From: an uncultured Eubacteriales bacterium
GTDB taxonomy: Bacteria; Bacillota; Clostridia; Oscillospirales; Acutalibacteraceae
Direction: 5' to 3'
Length of the DNA stretch: 5,466 nt
NCBI GenBank assembly: GCA_934718145.1
Contig: CAKUZC010000075.1
Span: 1 to 5,466, forward strand
A program made the position numbers and the translations under genes. The notes under the pieces were generated by a model. The model worked only from the letters and a program-made list of their open reading frames with translations. It did not search any database and was not told the origin of the DNA. How positions within the stretch are numbered: the first letter of the stretch is position 1; each line of letters begins with the position of its first letter. This document shows positions 4,841 to 5,466 of this stretch, piece by piece.

Positions 4841-5466
4841 ATGAAAAATTTAAAAAGAGCACTGGCAACATCTCTAGCAATTTTAAATATTTTACCGGCA
4901 GTAAATGGAGCTGAAAAAGAAGAATTTACTCCTCAAAAAGAAGTTTATACTCAAAAAAACAAAAAAGAAGATAAACAAAATGCAGAATTCGGTATCGGAG
5001 ATGCCATTGTAGCAGGACTCTTTGCTACAGCAGTGGGAGCAATGGCTTACAAACTTTTTAATCCCAAAAATGATGAATCTTTTGATGCAAATTATGTAAT
5101 TCCAAAAGGTTCCACAAGATCTCTTCCTACATTTTATGATTGCGGACGCACCAGAGAACTGGTTTACAAACTTTACAGTTTTGAAAATATAAGAAATATC
5201 GTGTCTAACGGCTTAACAGATAAAAGCAGCAAATACATTGATGCACTTAAATATTTATTCGAAGTTATAGACGGCACCAAAGAATACAATCCTGATCTTA
5301 TAAAAAATTCATACAATGTACTCAGAGACGGAAAAAGAAAGTTTTACGAGTCCGACTATGAAGATCTGGCTTTCATTGAAAAAATGTACTTAACCACTGA
5401 AAAAGACAAACTGAAATTCGTTTTTGAAGAATCATCTAAAAATGATTCCTTGGCACAAGTATTAAG
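4841..5466 (+). CDS. Secreted USP-like protein with a membrane segment, 3' end outside window
   Basis: The open frame starts at ATG 4841, 11 bases after AGGAG (4825-4829), and is still open after 208 codons. Residues 1-23 are a signal peptide almost identical in design to that of the previous gene (MKNLKRALATSLAIL). A charged Lys/Glu/Gln linker (24-49) follows, then a hydrophobic Gly/Ala-rich stretch (51-72) that may anchor the protein in the membrane. From about residue 93 the pattern resembles the N-terminal half of a ubiquitin-specific protease. SLPTFYDCGRTRELVYKL (94-111) occupies the Cys-box region, IRNIV (117-121) the following helix, ALKYLFEVIDG (135-145) the next helix, and YESDYEDLAFIEKMY (169-183) the QxDAxEFL region. 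If T97-F98-Y99 aligns with TCY the nucleophile is lost. If C101 aligns, as the spacing to L107 would allow, a Cys remains. The His box lies outside the window. It is probably a diverged paralogue of the upstream gene. Confidence 0.6.
   Translation, partial: MKNLKRALATSLAILNILPAVNGAEKEEFTPQKEVYTQKNKKEDKQNAEFGIGDAIVAGLFATAVGAMAYKLFNPKNDESFDANYVIPKGSTRSLPTFYDCGRTRELVYKLYSFENIRNIVSNGLTDKSSKYIDALKYLFEVIDGTKEYNPDLIKNSYNVLRDGKRKFYESDYEDLAFIEKMYLTTEKDKLKFVFEESSKNDSLAQVL

Overview
The window is strongly AT-rich, with Shine-Dalgarno sites of the AGGAG type, TTGACA/TATAAT promoters, a TTG start codon and Gram-positive-looking signal peptides. This suggests a low-GC Bacillota (Clostridia-like) bacterium. 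Three of the six protein genes encode proteins with Sec-type N-terminal signals, and the folds I can recognise in those three resemble eukaryotic signalling proteins: a PI3/4-kinase-like kinase and ubiquitin-specific-protease-like domains. That points to a host-associated or endosymbiotic lifestyle, but it is inference; nothing here fixes the species.

Layout. Positions 57-758 (+) hold an unrecognised cytosolic protein followed by a hairpin terminator. A near-consensus promoter drives tRNA-Leu(CAA) at 883-968, which is followed by its own AT-rich hairpin and T-run. From 1085 (TTG start) runs an HD-superfamily phosphohydrolase, then after a 37-base gap a secreted kinase-like protein (1815-3032); these two may be co-transcribed. 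Convergent terminators at 3073-3137 separate this from a minus-strand gene (3189-3776) for an acidic helical protein with a Ser/Glu/Pro tail. The intergenic stretch 3777-4017 holds promoter elements facing both ways, a TA dinucleotide tract and a hairpin that looks like a second copy of the minus-strand terminator. From 4018 two tandem plus-strand genes, each with its own promoter, encode secreted proteins with near-identical leader designs. Both look like divergent ubiquitin-specific protease (USP, peptidase C19) domains. The first has lost the catalytic Cys and His; the second has an uncertain nucleophile and runs off the window end.

How they may work together. The HD enzyme and the tRNA are housekeeping. 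The secreted kinase-like protein and the paired USP-like proteins look like exported factors acting on eukaryotic targets, or evolved from such factors, encoded side by side. Exported ubiquitin-peptidase-like pseudoenzymes in tandem are the most unusual thing here. No gap between genes exceeds about 330 bases, and the longest (759-1084) contains the terminator, promoter and tRNA described.
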